DNA of 64,000 nt from Pyronema omphalodes (lineage: Eukaryota > Ascomycota > Pezizomycetes > Pezizales > Pyronemataceae): the NCBI GenBank assembly GCA_024516155.1, contig JAJJXM010000023.1, forward strand, positions 310,001 to 374,000. Reading direction: 5' to 3'. The notes under the pieces were generated by a model. That model made no database searches and had not been told where the DNA came from. It worked only from the letters and a program-made list of their open reading frames with translations. The translations under genes were made by a program, and so were the position numbers. Position 1 is the first letter of the stretch. The number at the start of each line of letters is the position of its first letter. Shown piece by piece: positions 53,338 through 64,000 of this stretch.

Positions 53338-55529
53338 GTTGGTAATTGCTTGCGGATAGTGCGTGGTGCGTTGTGCGTGGCAGGTGGCGGCTGGCGGCTG
53401 GCGGCTGGCTTTAGAAATATAACTTTGGGTTCAGGTTCAGTGATCGAGTTTTTTTTTTTTTCTTTGGTGGTGGTAGGTAGGTAGGTAAGATAGAGGTGGG
53501 TAAGATAGGTAGATAGAGGTAAGGTAAGGTAAGGTATAGACGGGATGTGTCCCTTAAGAATATGAAAGTGAGGTATTTGATTTATTGCTTGATTGATTGA
53601 TTGACTGATTGACTGAGTAACTGATAACGATCGCCGTAAGTCGGTGCTGTATGTCGATTGAATGACAGAATCGATGGGATAGTCGGGGGTGATGGTGTTA
53701 ACGGGCCTATATGACGAGCTGTGACGGATGTGTGTAGATGCCCGGTTGAGTACGGCGGCGGCGGTGTACACTGTTATGACGCGGTTTTGATCGTGGCACG
53801 AGTCGAGCGATGAGTATGTAGTAAGATAGCGGATAGCAGCTTTCCGACGCGGGAAAGTAGTTAATTATGGTGGATGAAGTGAGCGGGTTGTGAGCGGGTT
53901 GTGAGCGAGTGAGTGAGCGGCTGCGAGCGAATGGGCGGGTGCGAGCGAATGGACAGGTGGGCGGGTGAGTGAGTATCCGGCGACGCGTAAAAAAACGTGT
54001 CCCTCTCCGTATTGTTATCTGTGAGGCGGCGGCGGGGAGGGGGGGAGAGGGGGATGTGGCGACGGTAGAGGGTGGTAACGGCGGTGACGGCGGTGGAGAG
54101 CTTTCGCGTGGGGTTTTATATCGATCCCTTTTGATCCCTTTGATGTTTTTTCCTTCCTTTGCTATGCTATGCTATGCTATGCTTGCTTGCTTATCGAAAT
54201 TAGACCAAGGAGGTCATGGTGTTATTATTTATTTTACTTTCGTAGTAGTCGGTATTATGCAGGGAGTCTGAAGCTTTTTTAGGAGTGACTGACGGACGCT
54301 CGTTGGGAGTGAAGTGGAGTGGAGTATGTCGACACCAGTAACTGTTATGGTGAGCACTCAGCACTCAGCACTCAGTTATTCTTTCTCACTGCACCGTGCG
54401 GCTGCCACGCGTGAGCGAAAACCTACTGGGCAGTGAGCAATGAGCAGTGAGATCAGATCCCGCAATCCCGCATCAGCCATATTTTGTTCGTTCGTTCGTT
54501 CCCGGGGGTTCGGCCCGCGTATCATTAGTTCAGAAGTCTAGTTCCATTGAAACTTTGAAACCTCCTTTGTCTTGTCACTTCCATACAGCTTCCAGAAGCC
54601 ATCAAAGTTCATTCAAGCTACATGTGTATATACAAACCTCCATATAACGATGCGATATGGCTGAAAACCTTTACCGTTATACACAGAACATTACTCTCTA
54701 TATAACGATATCCACCCAATTATTTCTCGCGTTTCATTAATTTATACCGCAAAATACCATTATGGTGACCATATTACCATACAAAACCGTCCGGAGTCAG
54801 AAACACGGAAAAGTTATCGTTATAGAGACTATCGTTATATAGAAGTTTATCCATCCATAGAACGGAACAAAGAAGGAAATACATACATAGAGGACAGTAC
54901 GGGCCCTATGCTACGCTACGCACAGGCATCTTCTTAAACCGGTATTAGGAGGAGGGGGGGAACTCGGACCCAAATTTGAGGTACCGGTGAGTGTGAGTGG
55001 TGAGTGATGTGATGAATCTAGGGTAGACTCAGTATAGAAAAGCTATGATCACAACAAACATAGATTGATCAGACACAGCACACCACCACCACCACCACCA
55101 TCACCACCGCCGCCATCACCATCACCTCAAGAAATCCCAGATTTTTGTTCTTTCGTAGAATTTGGCGTTTGTATTGAAAGCAAGGAATTAACTTACAACC
55201 TACAAACGCTCAAAAACAAAAAGAAAAAAAAAATAAAAATAAAAAGTGCAGCGCAATAAATCCCCGACCCAAGAAAAAAAAGCTATTATACACCATTTTT
55301 GTATCGTTAAAGAAAAGAAAAAAATAAAACAAACCACAGAAAAAACAGAAGAAAAAAAACCAATGCGTGCTCATCAATACTATCAATACTATCATGATAT
55401 CGACTTTGAACTGTTTAGAAAAAAAAAGAAACTGTAAATACTGTTGTAAACCCAAATATACCCCCGCAAAAAAAATAATGCAAATTGCGCTGTGGTTAAA
55501 AAAAAGACAGCGCTACACAAAACTATAAT
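53338..55529. other. Intergenic region between spt6 and shg1
   Basis: It holds the shg1 promoter side (TAGGTAGG and AAGGT repeats near 53470-53530, GAGCGGGTT repeats near 53880-53970), a GCTAT repeat near 54160-54180, the TIR element at 54632-54850, CAC/CCA repeats near 55080-55110 and A-rich runs up to 55500. No supported gene. Confidence 0.55.
54632..54850. mobile_element. ~219-bp TIR element (degraded MITE)
   Basis: The left end reads ACAAACCTCCATATAACGAT. The right end, reverse-complemented, reads ATAAACTTCTATATAACGAT. The 20-bp ends differ at three positions, all C against T. The right-hand side also carries further CTATAACGATA subterminal copies, and one more TCTATATAACGATA lies near 54697. 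There is no coding potential. The C/T-only differences would fit repeat-induced point mutation or methyl-C decay. Confidence 0.65.
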
Positions 55530-58500
55530 TTATCGCATACCACCCGGTCTTCCTGACTTTTGTCGTGCCTCCAAATGCATGTACATTGTCTTAAAGCCCT
55601 GTATAGATAGTTAGTGTCTGTGTGGTATGATAACGATAGGCAAAAAAAAAGGAAAACTCACGTTGCACAGAGTGACAACTTCTGGGTAACTAGTATCCCG
55701 GAGCTGGTATGCGTTTGGAACAACCTTGACGTGCTATTATTTGAATTAGCATTGCATTCCACAATTAAACCCAGAAAGAAAAAAAAAACTTACCCAGCAT
55801 CCAAGTTTAGACTTCAAGTTTGCCTTGAAAAGCAATAAAAAGTATCCGGGCCTTCTCGCATCCAAAGCAAAAGCATAAGCCGATCGCTTAGGATTGGCCT
55901 CACAATACTTCTCGAGCCATTTCTCGACGTCCTCTTTCGATCCGGCTTGGAACTTTCCGTTGTTGCAAAGCTCATCAATCTTACGAGCCATGTTCTTGAC
56001 GTGGTTGACAATCAACTCGTCCAAATCACTGTAGGAGTACTTTCCAGCAACACGAAGAGTCTTTCCAACAGTAAACTCGTTGGCCTTGTCAAGCTCGAGA
56101 ACATCAATGTGCTGGTAGATACCATCACCAACCTTCCAGGTAACAGCAATGTGATCAGGTCCATTGGAGGAAGGTCTGATAACTGCATCTCCGCGTGACC
56201 GTCCAGCCAAGAACTCCTCGGCTTGTCGGCTGTTGAAGGGCTTGAAGAGAGGGTGCTTGATGACACGAGCTGTTCTGGTTTGCTCCTGGTTGGTGATTGC
56301 AAGACGTGCCTTATCCTTCTCTTCTCTCTCATCATCCCACTCATGCGGTAGTACATCAAGGTGGGCGCGGCGGGGTTGCCGGATCTTCTCCTCACGAAGA
56401 GACAGCTCGGCGTAGAAAGTCTTTCTGCTAAGACTCTCGATACGGGCCTGTACTGTCTGCCCAACGTGGTAGTAGTGAGAGGGTTTGATATTCAAAGCTT
56501 CCATCGGCATCTCCTCCGCTGAAACGTTACCCTCGATACCACAGTCCAAGCGAGCAGAAACATAACGGTCCGTGACTCTCCTAATCTTAACAGCAACAAC
56601 CATGCCTTCATCAAGAGTATCCTTGGTTTCTCCAGTCAGCATGGTGAAGATCTCATCGACAGACATGAGTCTGTAACGGGCCCTAAGCTCCTCGTAACTC
56701 TCTCTGAGTTCGGCACGAATGGTCTCAAGAGTGGCACGTTTTCTCTGGTTGAAATTGCGCTCCAACTCCTCAGCATACTCCTCAAGAATCAACTCGTTGA
56801 GTTTGTAGGCGTTTCCATTGATCAACTTGTTGATGACAGCGCCCTTTCCAGCGGTCTGTGTAAGGTGGATGACATCCTCCTCATCAAAGTCAAGAGCATC
56901 GGCAGCCATTTTCCGTCCCAAATCATAGGCCTCGGGGTGCACACGGGTGCTGTCGAGGTACTCTTGGTCGCGTGGGTTGTCGTAGGAGATGATCAAGAAA
57001 CTAGCACAGTTCTCGAAAACCTTAGGTCCAAATATCTGAGGGAGACCTTTGTCGAAGTCACCCATAAGTTGGTCTCTGGTAACCAGTCTACCTCCAGTAG
57101 CACTAATACTTTTGATGAGCTGGTCCTTCTTTCGAGGACCGAGACCAGCAACGTATGGAAGAAGGTTTGCCTTGTATGGATCTCGGACAGCGTCATTAAC
57201 GTTGACTCCACATAAATTGACAGTATCAACCATCGCACTCTCCAAACTCTTCATGATTCTCTCCTCGCTGAGGAGGTTCTGAGCAGGGTGGAAAGCAATC
57301 GAGACAATATCCTTTCCGAGTGCAGCATACTCGTGCATAGGGCTCTGCATATATCTACCAAGAGCTGCGCAGTATCGGAGAAGAGGTGCTAAATCAGGGT
57401 GATCCGTCTTAGCCCGATCGCTGTGTTGGTACAACCGTGCGACTTCGTCGTTAACGAAGACGACATCGATTGGTTGCCTCTCGTTGTTAACATCGGGAAG
57501 AGTGAGATCGTGCTCCTCAACCAACTTGATGAGATCTTCGTAGAGACGGTTTGTCTGAACACTGAATCCGGAAACTCCAATAACATCAGCATTCCTGGCT
57601 CTGATGGCCTCGGAAACTTTCTGCCTGTTGTCGTCGTTTCGTAGATCGTCAACCTTCAAGGTGTATACAGCCTTTCCATACTCGTCGGTGAAGACACCGA
57701 CAATAGCATCACGACCAAATTCACCATGTCCATTGGAGAATGCGAAAACACGAGGTGTCTCGCCTTCCTCCATGTGCTTGCTCTTGTATGGTGCCTGGTC
57801 TAATCTCTGAAACTACATTAGCTTCATTGTCTTGAAATCTCTTGGAATAGTTGGGTTTTACCTTGCTATAAGCTTCGTTGATTGCATTAGCGATCTCATC
57901 TTCACAAGCAGTTCTCAATTCGTCACGTAAACTCTTAGTAAAGATTTCAGCAAACTTCTTCAGTGCGATATCCACAACATCCTTGCGCTCCCGGTTCCAT
58001 GCCTCGGCGATCTCGCTGTAGTTTTCCGAAGTAATGTAATCATACAGATCGCGGGTAAGTCTGTTGGTTTCTTGTAGTTCAAAGATGAGCTCAATGAGAC
58101 CGTCACTTTCTGCCTTCAACATCTTCAAGTACCGGGCGGGGTTGCCGGCAATGGCAGGTAAGCCTTGCTCCTTCAGATATTTGAACTCGTAGTACTGGTG
58201 CTGCTCATCAATTTGCTTTACACCCTTCTCGGTAACGTTGACATGGATCACAGCCTGGGTGAACCATTGGACTCTGAGAGAGTTTCTCATCCTAGGGTTC
58301 GTAACAATCTCCTCCGCCAACATCTGCTTGGCCGCAAGAAGGGCATTTTGACTGGTGGGAAAGTCATTGTCCAAGTAGTCATCAGCGCAGACATCCGGGA
58401 GTCTGTTAGGGTCCTCGGCAAACTCGCGCTTCTTGCCATCCTCAACGTTACGAGCAAACTGATCTGCAGTAATACCGAATGCCCTAACCAGACCATAAAC

Positions 58501-60073
58501 TCTGCCCAGACGAATGCGCTCGAACTTGGTCTTGCCAGCACCTGGTCGTCTATGTCCTTTCGAAGCGCTGTCGGACGCTTGAAGATCTTTAAGCTGGGTA
58601 TGATACTGGAAATGCAGATAATCCGTGAGATCTTGAATCTGGTCAGGCATAGTGGATTGCTTAAGGCGCTCCTCAACCATCGGATCCGGTGGAATTCCCA
58701 TCTTATTCCTCAATGCGCTATAAGTTTTCTTGAAAGAGTTACGTTTCTCTAGGAATGCACGGAACTTGAGGTCCAATTCCAAAATTCCCCAGCAGTCCTT
58801 CTCCCAAAGTAAACGCTGGGAAGATAGGGTGTATTCGGGTTCGCCTTCTCGGAAGTTCCGGTTTGGGACTTTAACGGCATGGATCATGTAATCTTTGCGC
58901 TGATGGGATATGAATGGAACCTCATAGTTATCAACAACGAGGAACCGTAGCACGCTCCGAACAGCTTCAATGAAAGGCTCCTCAAGATCCTGGTCAATCC
59001 GCTTCTTGGATATCAAAGAGTGCGCAATCCATGTACCCTCCTCGTGTAATTCTTCCGGCGAAATCTCGAGGTTCTCGAAGGGTTTCCGTATAAGTTGGAA
59101 CCGCTCGGGGATATCCTTGTTTCGAATAATGTTGTCTTCATCAGTAAGCAATCGCTCCTGGAGTTCACTAGGCTCGAAGACGTCCTTGAGCTGCAAATCA
59201 TGTGTGCGCTCTTCCATCTCCTGGGCCTCATCTGCCAGGACCAAAGCATCTTCGTAATCCGCCAACCCGAAAATATCCTCCATGTCGTTCATAGCTCCGG
59301 CGCGGAGTCCTAAGGTCTCGGGGTCGACTTGTCGTCCGGCTCCTCGTCTACGGCTGATGCGTTCATCTCCGCTTCCCATGCGACGATCTTCATCATCGGA
59401 TGAGTCGTTCTCGATAAAGTCGTCGAACTCATCGCCGCGACGGTTGTTGCCTCCGTACATTTCGCGCTCGTCGTCATCGAGATCGCCGGGTGCGTCTATT
59501 TCGTCATCTGAGAAGATATCGTTCAACCCACGAGACTCTTGCCGACCGCGCTGTTCCTCTCGTCCACGCTTGAGTCGCTTGAACTTGCTCTAAAATAAAC
59601 ACATAAGTATTGTGGCGTTTGAGATATCAATGACGTAGGCGGACCACATACCTTATTATCTCTTCCGCCCTCTCCCGTATTCTCCATCACCAAATCTAAA
59701 TCTTCTTCATCAAGAACATCTTCTTCCTCTTCCTCGCGGTGGCTGCGTCTGCGCTTCTTTCTCCGCTTGACCTTAACCGTAGCACCGTCTTCGCCGTCCT
59801 CGTCGTCGTCTTCGTCCTCATCGTCGACAATGAATCCTTCGCGAACCTATACCGACTGATTAGCAAGTCGCGTCCGCTGGCCCTTCGCTAAGAGCGGTTT
59901 ACCCTTAAAGCCTCCTCCTCGTCATCTTCATCATCATCTTCCTCGCTAGAATCGAAGTCTTCGGCGCGTTTCTTCTTTCCATTTGAGGCGTCTGCATTTT
60001 CCCCAGCCTCCTCGTCAAATTCCTCCTCATCCTCCTCAAGATCGAGGGATGCTTCACGCTCAATGTAATCCAT
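55530..60073 (-). CDS. spt6: Transcription elongation factor Spt6
   Basis: Histone chaperone and elongation factor that travels with RNA polymerase II. Six exons are read: 60073-59903, 59846-59652, 59589-57862, 57806-55794, 55733-55662 and 55598-55530. Introns are 55-63 nt. All phases close and give 1415 aa, the family's usual size. Residues 1-270 are very acidic with basic patches, and VREGFIVDDEDED is typical of Spt6. The core follows: a YqgF-like (RNase H fold) domain at about 714-860 beginning RVFAFSNGHGEFG, a helix-hairpin-helix at about 912-932 (NLLPYVAGLGPRKKDQL), a DLD region, an S1 domain at about 1097-1165 (DEGMVVAVKIRRVTDRYVSA), and tandem SH2 domains from about 1215 (HPLFKPFNSRQAEEFL, RGDAVIRPSSNGPDH). 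The last exons give PNAYQLRDTSYPEVV and GFKTMYMHLEARQKSG, the conserved end. No long Gly-rich tail follows. Confidence 0.95.
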
Positions 60074-62031
60074 ATTTTTGGCGGAGCGCGTGGTGCGTGA
60101 AGTGTTGGTGGCAAGTTCTTGGTTCGGGGGTTCCTAGGGTGCAGTTTCGCGTCGTGGATGGGATTGTGGGAAGAGAGATTTGATTTTTAGGGGCCAGAGA
60201 GCAGAATTTATAGGCAGAAGCCCAGACAGTCACAAGGGTTTTTTTCGCCCACAGCAAACTCTATACAGGCAACACACGGATTGGCCGGGACGGTGAATGG
60301 AAAGGGAGAAAGAGCTGCTCAGTTGTTAAGAATCTCTACATGAGCTCAACCTTTAGCGCGATAAGGCTTGGCTGATAATATATTACCCGGCTCACGGCGC
60401 AAACGCACCGGCGCGCAACGCTACAAAGCGACATTATTTCGTCCTGTAACCGATCGAATCATGAAATGACGTAATTTTGTACCTTTCAAGTTTTGTACTT
60501 CTCTATTCAAGTAACTCGCGGTCGTTAAGTAAACGGTGAAAATAGCATTGTTGTAAATGTTCAACCCTGGGGGATATAGAAGGCTCTACGATCATCAAAT
60601 ATCACCCTATTTTGTCAAAACATGAAGTAAGGTATCGGGGCGAACACCCAAATAATGCGTTCATAATCCCAATAGATCCTCATATGGGATACATAGAATA
60701 TTATGGGCTTGTGAAACACTACGGACAAGGGAATTCTCTTACTTGTGTACGACCTCCAACACATCATAGTTAGGGTCACAGTAATCGGGTACAGGGTAGG
60801 TCTAACGCTCTGTTGTATCACCGCGCCCGACTTTTGTCACCCAGACCACTGCAAATGGCAAGAAACTACCTTCCATGAACCACCTAATATTTTTGATGAT
60901 TAGGGTTCAATTGGCTATTACAGAGCTCATAAACCTTCTTTCTTCGCAGGAAAATTGTTGAGTTTTAGTTGTTCTGTTGCTATGTCCGAATTCTACGGGA
61001 TGTGCCGTATTCAAGGCACCCCGAGTACATCAACGCTGAATCATGAGTTATCATCAACATCCGTGGGCCACCTATTTCATACATATCATCAGGCAGCACC
61101 CCTCTTTGTTTTCATCATTCACCTCTGATTTTTTTTTCAACTTCGAATAGTGCATATTGCATGATATTCCCTAAAATGTAATTCTCTGCACTCCGAGGTA
61201 TAAGCAAAAGAAAATCGATACAACCAACTCCATTACCTAGCCCTCTCATGTACAAACTTGCACACCAATACACAAGTCCATTTACCAAGAAAGGAAAATT
61301 TACAGTAATTTTGTAACAATAACTAGCTGGATAGAATCCCTTTGGATGACTCGTGTAAGTACTCGAATTGGTACTTAGGAGCTTATATTTATCTTATTTC
61401 AATACTAAATATCAGCCACAGTTCAGCTTGTAGTAATTCATGGGGTTGTATTCTAAAGGTGCTGCTGAACGCGTTAGTGCGTTTTGTGTAATGGCCGAGT
61501 AATTTGGGTGTTGTGGAGCTTTCGTAATGATTTCTCAAGTGACATATTTATAAGGCCTGACTCATCGCCAATTATACAACTGAACTTCCAACACCAGGCG
61601 TAGTATGCGCCTGTGACTAGATTTCAACATGAGCCAAATAAGCAAGTCTCCAACCACACCATCCAGAATCTAGATTATTGACAGCACGATTAAAGAATCA
61701 TGAACCGCTATTTCCAAACCTAAAAAGAAGTGATTGATATCCAAAATCCCAGTTCCTTAACATAAACCAATAATCCATGCCCAAAGCAAAAAACACTCCA
61801 TCTAAACCCAACTCCAACTCCAAACTCCAAACTCCAGTTAAAACAAAAAACAAACCAATAAAAAAAACATAACGACCCCAGCATAGGTACTCCGACACCT
61901 ACACACCTACACACCTACACCAGACTCCCTGCATCCTTAGGTTTCTGTAACCAATCATATCTTACCATCACTCCTGATATGATATTCCACCATGGTCCAT
62001 ATATCACCTCAAACCTATTCCAACCCTTCGC
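60074..62031. other. Upstream region of spt6 and second diverged repeat copy
   Basis: It contains the spt6 promoter, then AT-rich DNA with repeat copy B at 60794-61034. No supported gene. Frames at 60615-60821 and 61698-61914 have no recognisable domain. Confidence 0.5.
60794..61034. repeat. Diverged interspersed repeat, copy B
   Basis: Partner of 40933-41145 in the same orientation, about 241 bp, with the same order of conserved blocks (CTCTGTTGTATCA, CCATGAACCACCTAATAT, TTTTGATGAT, TGGCTATTACA, TTCTTCGCAGGAA, GGCACCCCGAGTACA). Many differences between copies look like C/T or G/A changes, but indels are also present. Confidence 0.65.
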
Positions 62032-62777
62032 CTATTTCAGTCCCTCCACCCATCTACACCTCCCCCCGGGCTCCACCCCACAATCCAACCTCCCCTGCAT
62101 CATCTCCTCCATGCTCATTCTTCCCCCCGAGTCCACATCCCCCGATTTCAATTCCACATCCCACAGCGTCATTCTCCAAGGAATAAAGCAAATCAACAAC
62201 ACAGCAGCAGCCGAGAGAATTATTATCAACAGCCATGCTAGTTTTCTAGCAACCCCAGCAACCCCAGCGCCTCCAGTGTTAAAGCGATCCTTGAGGCTGT
62301 CTTGAAGTCGAAGGATGATGTAGATGATTATTGAGAGGTTGGTTAGGGATACTAGAAAGGCGTAGGTTTGGCAGGAGTACCAGAGTGTGTACTGTTGATG
62401 GGTTAGGTTTTGTTGGTCTGGGAATGTGGGGATGGAGGATGGGAATGAAAGAAAAGGGATAAGGAATGAGGGATAAGGGATAGAATGAAAAGGGAATGAA
62501 AAGAGGATAGGGATATGGAGATATGGGAATGTAGAGATATGGGAATGTAGAGATATGGGAGTATAGAAGCAAATGAATACAGGAATACAGGAATACAAAC
62601 CCAAGCAAGTTCCCTATGAATAAACGCATAACCCGAAGATCTCCGATCAAAAGAAAACACAATCACAAAATAAGTCCAGATGGCACTGACAAGGTTTGCG
62701 AGAACTATTATTAAGGTGAGTTCATCATCTGCCCACATTATTGTACTCGCTCGAGGAACGGGGGGGATGTTGATCAT
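62032..62777 (-). CDS. Predicted small membrane protein (tentative two-exon gene)
   Basis: Two exons fit: 62777-62601 (59 codons from ATG, MINIPPVPRASTIMW) and 62391-62032. The 209-nt intron has a GTTTGT donor, a CTAAC branch site close to the CATCAACAG acceptor, and phase 0. The product is 178 aa. It has three hydrophobic segments: TLIIVLANLVSAIWTYFVIV (about 21-40), LVSLTNLSIIIYIIL (after the exon junction) and LAWLLIIILSAAAVLLICFI. The first intron holds a 16-bp minisatellite. I do not recognise the family. The donor is non-standard, the C-terminus after the last membrane segment is Gly/Met-rich, and further exons below 62032 are possible, so the model is provisional. The clear hydrophobic pattern preserved across the proposed splice is the main support. 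Confidence 0.45.
62519..62566. repeat. 16-bp minisatellite, three units
   Basis: Two identical copies of AGATATGGGAATGTAG and a third with two changes, inside the proposed intron 62392-62600. Confidence 0.9.
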
Positions 62778-63249
62778 ATGATATCTTCCAGAAAAGTTTG
62801 AAAGAACGAAAAGAAAGAACGAAAAGAGAAGAAAAGAGAAGAAAGAGAATAAAAGAAAGTAAGAGAAAGAAAGCAAGGGAAAGAAATTCACACAAAAGGG
62901 GATACCAAAAGTATGTAATATCAGTCCAGCGCAGCAGAGCAGAGCAAAGCAAAGCAGAGTAAGTAGGAGCTTCCGCCGCTACTCCGGGTGGTAGGGAGGT
63001 GGGGAGGGGGGTTACAATGGTTTCACATTAACGAGGTAGTACCGGGGATAAGCCTGGTTGGATGACAAAAAAAATTAGATGGATCAAGCTGTTATATGAC
63101 GTACATATCTGCAGCGTTATGATTGTTTAGTTGTTGTGTACATACGTACTATAGTTATAGTTATGGTGTCTCTAGGTTCTAGGTTCTAGCGACGGTCGAC
63201 AAGACGAGCGCTATGTCGGCGGGTATGTAGGTATGTATGTGAGTTGGAC
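62778..63249. other. Intergenic DNA
   Basis: A-rich AAGAAAGAACGAAAAG repeats run at 62795-62890 and a GCAGAGCAAAGC repeat lies near 62930-62955. The stretch is the upstream flank of the tentative membrane-protein gene. No gene is seen. Confidence 0.5.
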
Positions 63250-63960
63250 CCTTCCATAACAGACCAAAGAACACGTGAGGTATGTTTCAGAAGTTACCCA
63301 TGTACCAGATGATGATGGGCTGAGGTAAGTTATTCGTTTTGATTTTAGCCGCGGAAGAAGCAGCATTTAGGCGAATGGAATATTCCTTGATGCTTCTGTG
63401 GAACTGCCGGTTTGGGTACGTTGTTGACATGTGGAAGTCATGCTTTATCACGCGATACCGAGAACTTGGTCCAAAAGAAATCCATTTGAAGTCCTACAAA
63501 ATCCTTCTATACACGATTTGGAAAGGTATTTCGGCATACGTAGCAAGCAAGGCACATGCTTCGTTCATCACCGTAGTGGCGTGGCATAGCATGGCCCGTG
63601 CGAACTCTGGGTAAAACTTTATATACACAAACACTGTAAAAGGAAATGATCAGGAGTGTCGATGATGTTCATATATAGCCACCAAGCCCCGCCATAAATC
63701 TGTAACAATGATAATCAACGCACGGTATCAAAGTAAATTCTCCGCGGACGCTCTATCAGCTGTGAGTAACAAGGTTTGGAATAATGAAAATCAGATGGAT
63801 AATGGGACACGATTTTCGGTTTCACATTCTTCAGAAACTTGTAATTTTGTCGATTGGATAGCCAGTTCACAACTAGTTTTGGAGACAAACGGAATACTTT
63901 ATTTCCGATGTTGTCGGCAGCTAGCGACCTACATGAGCACGGCCCTCGATGATGTAGCAA
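63250..63960 (-). pseudogene. Possible degraded Copia pre-integrase/integrase segment
   Basis: On the minus strand, frames broken by a few stops and shifts read, in order, LLHHRG-like and SQLIERPRRIYFDTV (about 63960-63715), then IYGGAWWLYMNIIDTPDHF (about 63700-63645), then PEFARAMLCHATTVMNEACA with PFQIVYRRIL (about 63610-63480). The order and spacing recall the pre-integrase linker, the start of the integrase core (D-x-x-G-x-x-W-x-x-x-F-I-D-D) and the ARAML-to-TPF-x-x-x-Y region of Copia polyproteins. The match is weak and by eye, and much of the core between the last two blocks would be deleted. The sequence continues to the window edge. Confidence 0.35.
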
Positions 63961-64000
63961 ATCCTTCCGCAGTCCCGTATCAAATGATCCGCATTGCCAC

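Overview
The window is nuclear DNA of a filamentous ascomycete (Pezizomycotina; class not resolved). The reasons are: intron-containing genes with short GT-AG introns (mostly 52-280 nt) and CTAAC-type branch points; fungal families such as PalI/Rim9, Ptc1-type PP2C, Ost1, Spt6, Shg1 and Tel1; and low gene density with AT-rich, microsatellite-filled intergenic DNA. About eleven genes are supported in 64 kb. I rebuilt the exons by hand. In each multi-exon gene all phases close and the summed coding length is a multiple of three.

Layout. 1-3149: palI/rim9 (-), pH-signalling membrane protein. 3150-13537: about 10 kb without a convincing gene, holding tandem repeats, a long imperfect hairpin and an 84-bp TIR element. 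13538-15569: ptc1-like phosphatase (+). 15570-21540: repeat-rich stretch with a 605-bp TIR element, a 50-codon zinc-knuckle ORF behind a TATA box, and a Copia RNase H relic. 21541-24038: unrecognised coiled-coil protein (-). 24322-27684: bifunctional pseudouridine enzyme (-). 28396-30124: ost1 (-). 31974-34995: YML020W-like putative hydrolase (+). 34996-38525: simple repeats only. 38526-40392: protein with a fungal STAND/NLR-type N-terminal domain and a charged coiled-coil tail (-). 41674-51165: tel1/ATM kinase (-), with a MITE in one intron. 51742-53337: COMPASS subunit shg1 (-). 55530-60073: spt6 (-). 62032-62777: tentative small membrane protein (-). 63250-63960: a likely second Copia relic running to the window edge.

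spt6, shg1 and tel1 lie in a row on the minus strand and all act in chromatin or genome maintenance. Their spacing argues for independent promoters. The other genes are unlinked housekeeping functions: pseudouridine catabolism, N-glycosylation and pH sensing.

I do not see a clearly new multi-gene system. The points most worth checking are: an in-frame stop that only splicing removes in the bifunctional pseudouridine gene; the MITE family with a copy inside a tel1 intron; the stand-alone STAND-like N-terminal protein; the zinc-knuckle microprotein; and three families of degraded repeats.
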